Shown one piece after another: positions 31,427-34,183 of a DNA stretch of 34,183 bases. A program made the translations under genes and the position numbers. Position 1 is the stretch's first letter, and each line of letters begins with the position of its first letter. The notes under the pieces are model-generated. The model made no database searches. It saw only the letters and a list, made by a program, of their open reading frames with translations, and was not told the DNA's origin. This stretch comes from Chitinophagales bacterium (lineage in GTDB: Bacteria; Bacteroidota; Bacteroidia; Chitinophagales; Chitinophagaceae): assembly GCA_020059395.1 (NCBI GenBank), contig JAGVCC010000049.1:1-34183 (forward strand), written 5' to 3'.

Positions 31427-31735
31427 TTATTTACTGAATTTTTCCTGCCAGCTTAACATACCACCTGTTAGATTTTTTACATTAGTAAATCCTAATGTGT
31501 CTAAAATTAAAGCTGCCTGTCCGCTTCGGTTACCACTGCGGCAGTACACAATAACTTCTTCGCCTTTCAGGTGTTCAATATCGTCCACTTGCATAGTTTG
31601 TACCTTTCCCAATGGCAGCAGCAAACCACCAATGTTAAAATCTGCATTTTCGTGGGGCTCACGTACGTCAATTAGATTTAACTGCTCTCCTTTATCGAGG
31701 CGTTGTTTTAATTCATCGTTGGTTATTATTGTCAT
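31427..31735 (-). CDS. Single-domain rhodanese-like protein
   Basis: This 102-residue cytoplasmic protein is one rhodanese domain: ELKQRLDKGEQLNLIDVREP, then HENADFNIGGLLLPLGKV, and the active-site loop VYCRSGNRSGQAA with Cys65. The six-residue loop CRSGNR is typical of sulfur-handling GlpE/PspE-type rhodaneses that carry a persulfide. It starts 11 bases after the PASTA gene and ends at a strong terminator, so it closes the ddl operon. Its sulfur donor and acceptor are unknown. Confidence 0.92.
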   Translation of the reverse strand: MTIITNDELKQRLDKGEQLNLIDVREPHENADFNIGGLLLPLGKVQTMQVDDIEHLKGEEVIVYCRSGNRSGQAALILDTLGFTNVKNLTGGMLSWQEKFSK

Positions 31736-31746
31736 AAAGCAGTTTT

Positions 31747-32547
31747 TTAATTATTGTCGAGTGAATCTTTAGGGCTTTTCATTTCTTTGCTCAACCACAA
31801 ATCCATAACCTGACCGGCCTGAATATATCGTGGCTTCTTTTCCTCGTCAAAACGTTCTGGATTTTGTTTCCAAACAAATGCAGCTGCAGTGTCTTTTACG
31901 CCTGCATCTGGCATTACAGAAGCAATCGTTATACCCAGGCCTTCAAGATATCCTTTTGCTTCTCCATAAGTCATATTAAGAAGTGAGGGTACCATAAAAG
32001 GTTTGCTGTCTATTCCGCTTCCAATTACCAGAGTTATTTTACTGCCCCATTGCACTTTTGCTTTTTCCGGAATTCTTACACCGCTGTATTGCTGTTCTAA
32101 AACAGAACCTGCCTGAAAGTCGGGTTTAAAAATCGTATCTTCTAATTTAAGATGGTTTCTTTCCAGTAAATCTAAAGCAAAACTTAAACTCTGACCTTCT
32201 AGCTTGGGCATATCAATCATTGGCGGTATGGCACGGTTAACCGTTATAAATACCGTACGGTTTATTTTAACTGTTGCATTCGCATCTGGAAGTTGCTTCA
32301 ATACAATGCCTGCTTTTGCCGTGTCGGTATAAACAGAGTCTACTATTTCCACCTGAAAGCCTTTTTCCTCCAGCAGCTTTACCGCTTCGGCAGTTTTTTT
32401 GCCCAATACTGGCGGCACTTTTAAATGAGCATCATGTTTTGTAACCCAACCAAGCATTTTCAAAATAAAATAAAGTATCAGAAATGCAAGCGCCCCTGCT
32501 GCTAACAGGTTTACCCAAAATGGCCGGTTGGTAATAAATTTAAACAT
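31747..32547 (-). CDS. PASTA-domain membrane protein
   Basis: This 266-residue protein has a short basic N terminus, one membrane helix (about residues 12-32) and three PASTA repeats outside: KVPPVLGKKTAEAVKLLEEK (about 43-108), MIDMPKLEGQSLSFALDLLE (about 113-180) and MVPSLLNMTYGEAKGYLEGL (about 186-258). PASTA domains bind peptidoglycan fragments or beta-lactams in kinases and PBPs. Here there is no kinase or transpeptidase domain, as usual for the Bacteroidota version beside ddl. It starts 12 bases after ddl and lies 11 bases before the rhodanese gene, so all three form one operon. A cell-wall role is inferred. Confidence 0.9.
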   Translation of the reverse strand: MFKFITNRPFWVNLLAAGALAFLILYFILKMLGWVTKHDAHLKVPPVLGKKTAEAVKLLEEKGFQVEIVDSVYTDTAKAGIVLKQLPDANATVKINRTVFITVNRAIPPMIDMPKLEGQSLSFALDLLERNHLKLEDTIFKPDFQAGSVLEQQYSGVRIPEKAKVQWGSKITLVIGSGIDSKPFMVPSLLNMTYGEAKGYLEGLGITIASVMPDAGVKDTAAAFVWKQNPERFDEEKKPRYIQAGQVMDLWLSKEMKSPKDSLDNN

Positions 32548-32559
32548 TAAGGTGTACGT

Positions 32560-33546
32560 TTATTTAGTTAAACATTCTTCTATTAAAGCTGTATAAAAGT
32601 CCTGTAAAGTCCAGCCCATTGCAGCCACCTGCTGTGGCACTAAACTGGCTTCGCTCTGCCCGGGAACTGTATTAATTTCAAGCATGTATGGTTCACCATT
32701 GCTTTCGTTCAAAATAAAATCAATCCGCACAACGCCATTGCAATTAAAAACGCTGTAAATTTTTTGTGCGGCACTGCGTATTTTTTCCGCAACAGATGGA
32801 TCTACGTTTGCTGGTGTTATCTCTTCACTGGCACCTTCATATTTTGCTTCAAAATCAAAAAATTCTTTTTTAGAAATGATTTCTGTTATGGGCAATTGTA
32901 TAATTTTCCCCTTGGCCTTAAACACACCAATAGTAAATTCCCTGCCTTTAATAAATTCTTCCACCAGTACCTGGGTATCTTCTTTAAATGCTTTTTCAAC
33001 TGCGGCGGTTACAGCCTCAGCAGTTGGTTCGTTTACTTTCGACATGCCAATACTCGAACCTCCATTATTAGGCTTAACAAAAACCGGAAATTTTAGCTGG
33101 CTGATAATATTATCAACACTATAATGGCTGTTTTTAAAAAGCAGCACCGATGTAGCCACTTTAATACCTGCATTGGCCGCAACAGAAACAGTGTATCGTT
33201 TATTAAAAGTTAAGGCTGATGAAGCCGCATCACAACCAGTGTATGGTATCTTTAAACAGTCGAAATATCCCTGAAGCTTACCATCTTCACCAGGTGTGCC
33301 GTGAAGGCCTATCAGTACCGCATCAAACTTTATTTTAATACCGTTTAATGTAATTGAAAAATCATTTTTGTCAACAAGCTCTTTCCCGTTGCCACCCATA
33401 TAAAACCAGCCAACAGGATTAATATCAATTTTGTAACACTCCCATTTAGCAGAGTCAATATTTTTTTCAATGGTTACAGCGCTTTTATAAGAGATAACAG
33501 CTTCGCCAGAATAGCCGCCGGTAACCAGTGCAATTTTTTTCTTCAT
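32560..33546 (-). CDS. ddl: D-alanine--D-alanine ligase
   Basis: This 328-residue cytoplasmic ATP-grasp enzyme makes the D-Ala-D-Ala dipeptide of peptidoglycan. The motifs in order are: VTGGYSGEAVISYKSA (N-terminal substrate loop, with Glu15), GLHGTPGEDGKLQGYFD (usual HGxxGEDG), FVKPNNGGSSIGM (ATP loop), VEEFIKGREFTIGVF, VVRIDFILNE and MLEINTVPGQSEASLVP (Mg ligands and D-Ala site). Length and order are normal. It opens an operon with the PASTA and rhodanese genes. No exact -7 box is visible before its ATG. Confidence 0.96.
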   Translation of the reverse strand: MKKKIALVTGGYSGEAVISYKSAVTIEKNIDSAKWECYKIDINPVGWFYMGGNGKELVDKNDFSITLNGIKIKFDAVLIGLHGTPGEDGKLQGYFDCLKIPYTGCDAASSALTFNKRYTVSVAANAGIKVATSVLLFKNSHYSVDNIISQLKFPVFVKPNNGGSSIGMSKVNEPTAEAVTAAVEKAFKEDTQVLVEEFIKGREFTIGVFKAKGKIIQLPITEIISKKEFFDFEAKYEGASEEITPANVDPSVAEKIRSAAQKIYSVFNCNGVVRIDFILNESNGEPYMLEINTVPGQSEASLVPQQVAAMGWTLQDFYTALIEECLTK

Positions 33547-33652
33547 TTGGCTGTTTGTGGGGTTGTTTTAAACAAAGAAACGAAAAAATAATTTCTGTTA
33601 TTTAAATAATTGCCGCTTTAAGATTTATTTAAGCAGTATTGTTAAAGCAGGC

Positions 33653-34138
33653 TTATTGAGCACTGTCTGTTACCTGCTGGCCTATGCCTTCGTTACCTGT
33701 ATCCAGTACAAATTTCCAGGAACCATCTACCTGTTTTTTCCATATACTAACGTAGGTACCGTATAATACGGTGTCCTGAGTTGAAGGTGTAAGAGTAAAA
33801 ACACCATAAGTATATCCAAGCTCCCCGCTGTTTGCAACATACCCTTTTTGCGGCTCCCATTCCATAGTAAAACTGGTATCGTTAATCCTTGTCAGGTAAT
33901 CTATTGCCTCTGCGCCCATTAACGGGTATTGGTTGGGGCGTAACAAAACACCATCATCATCTATATAATTAATAAATGCCTTTTTCATCCCTTCTTCTTT
34001 GCTCATTTTAGAAAACCCCCTGTCTGCATCCATCATCTTTAATTTATCTTCTGGAGAAGTTTTTTCATTTTTATTTTCGGGTAACCGGCAAGAAAAAAAT
34101 GACAACGCAAGCAATAGTAATGACAATTTATACATCAT
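33653..34138 (-). CDS. DUF4440/SnoaL-like lipoprotein
   Basis: This 161-residue protein has a lipoprotein signal with lipobox FFSC (Cys17) and an NTF2/SnoaL-type cone fold: DADRGFSKMSKEEGMKKAF, DDDGVLLRPNQYPLMGAEA, a central MEWEPQKGYVANSGELGYTYG, and WKKQVDGSWKFVLDTGNEG. This is the usual order of DUF4440 proteins, which bind small ligands or act as unknown hydrolases. Two ATGs are adjacent (34138 and 34135). A TATTTTTG -7 box ends 1 base before the first, so the second is the more likely start if transcription begins where expected. It lies upstream of ddl, separated by 106 bases. Confidence 0.75.
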   Translation of the reverse strand: MMYKLSLLLLALSFFSCRLPENKNEKTSPEDKLKMMDADRGFSKMSKEEGMKKAFINYIDDDGVLLRPNQYPLMGAEAIDYLTRINDTSFTMEWEPQKGYVANSGELGYTYGVFTLTPSTQDTVLYGTYVSIWKKQVDGSWKFVLDTGNEGIGQQVTDSAQ

Positions 34139-34139
34139 A

Positions 34140-34147
34140 CAAAAATA
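34140..34147 (-). promoter_or_regulatory. -7 promoter box of the DUF4440-like gene
   Basis: TATTTTTG on the minus strand is an exact TAnnTTTG match ending 1 base before the ATG at 34138 and 4 bases before the ATG at 34135. It implies a leaderless mRNA starting at or near these codons. Confidence 0.45.
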
Positions 34148-34183
34148 ACAATTACTTTATTTAAGACATTATTTACCGATACA

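Noticed and set aside
1-34183. Mobile elements, CRISPR arrays, phage genes, defence systems
   Set aside because: No transposase, integrase, regularly spaced repeats, cas gene or known defence domain was recognised on either strand.

Overview
The window looks like chromosomal DNA of a member of the Bacteroidota, most likely the Chitinophagaceae or a close relative. The evidence is: AT-rich DNA; almost no Shine-Dalgarno sequences; many TAnnTTTG-type -7 promoter boxes just upstream of start codons; and gene families typical of the phylum (DUF4450 protein, glucosamine-6-phosphate deaminase fused to a PIG-L domain, CarboxypepD_reg/TonB receptor, HYC_CC_PP protein, Porin_10-like barrel, PASTA protein beside Ddl, LytTR membrane regulator). 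No rRNA, tRNA, CRISPR array or transposase was recognised. The assignment rests on recalled family features; no database was searched.

Layout. 1-4.25 kb: the 3' part of a DUF4450 protein and a secreted GH65-like protein, probably polysaccharide utilisation. 4.5-7.5 kb (minus strand): YCII-domain, SRPBCC, DUF2306-like and outer-membrane barrel genes, with an 18-bp perfect palindrome and a decayed Crp/Fnr-type regulator upstream. 8.2-9.2 kb: a LytTR membrane regulator. 9.8-10.4 kb: a LruC/DUF4842 lipoprotein that seems to have lost most of its middle. 10.6-12.5 kb: the nagB/PIG-L fusion. 12.6-13.2 kb: a secreted protein of unknown function. 13.4-16.65 kb: three genes in a row, a class I glutamine amidotransferase-like protein, an ATP-grasp-like ligase and an all-helical protein faintly like CHAD; this is the best candidate for an undescribed pathway.

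16.65-22.67 kb is a metal-handling region. It holds a TonB receptor with a CxxC in its plug, a divergently transcribed DtxR/MntR-type regulator with a DtxR-like palindrome between them, a TlpA-like thioredoxin, an outer-membrane protein, two exported HMA proteins (one with a Cys-rich tail) and a HYC_CC_PP protein. A 22-bp perfect palindrome lies in front of the HMA genes. The likely logic is outer-membrane metal uptake, periplasmic metal binding and thiol redox handling under metal-responsive control.

22.8-34.1 kb is mostly housekeeping: a Porin_10-like barrel, purine nucleoside phosphorylase, a small lipoprotein, sucC, a DUF3052-like protein, an M48 lipoprotein peptidase, plsY, prmA, rhodanese, PASTA protein, ddl and a DUF4440-like lipoprotein. 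Several starts in the window have a -7 promoter box ending only about 1-7 nt before the start codon, which suggests leaderless or near-leaderless mRNAs.
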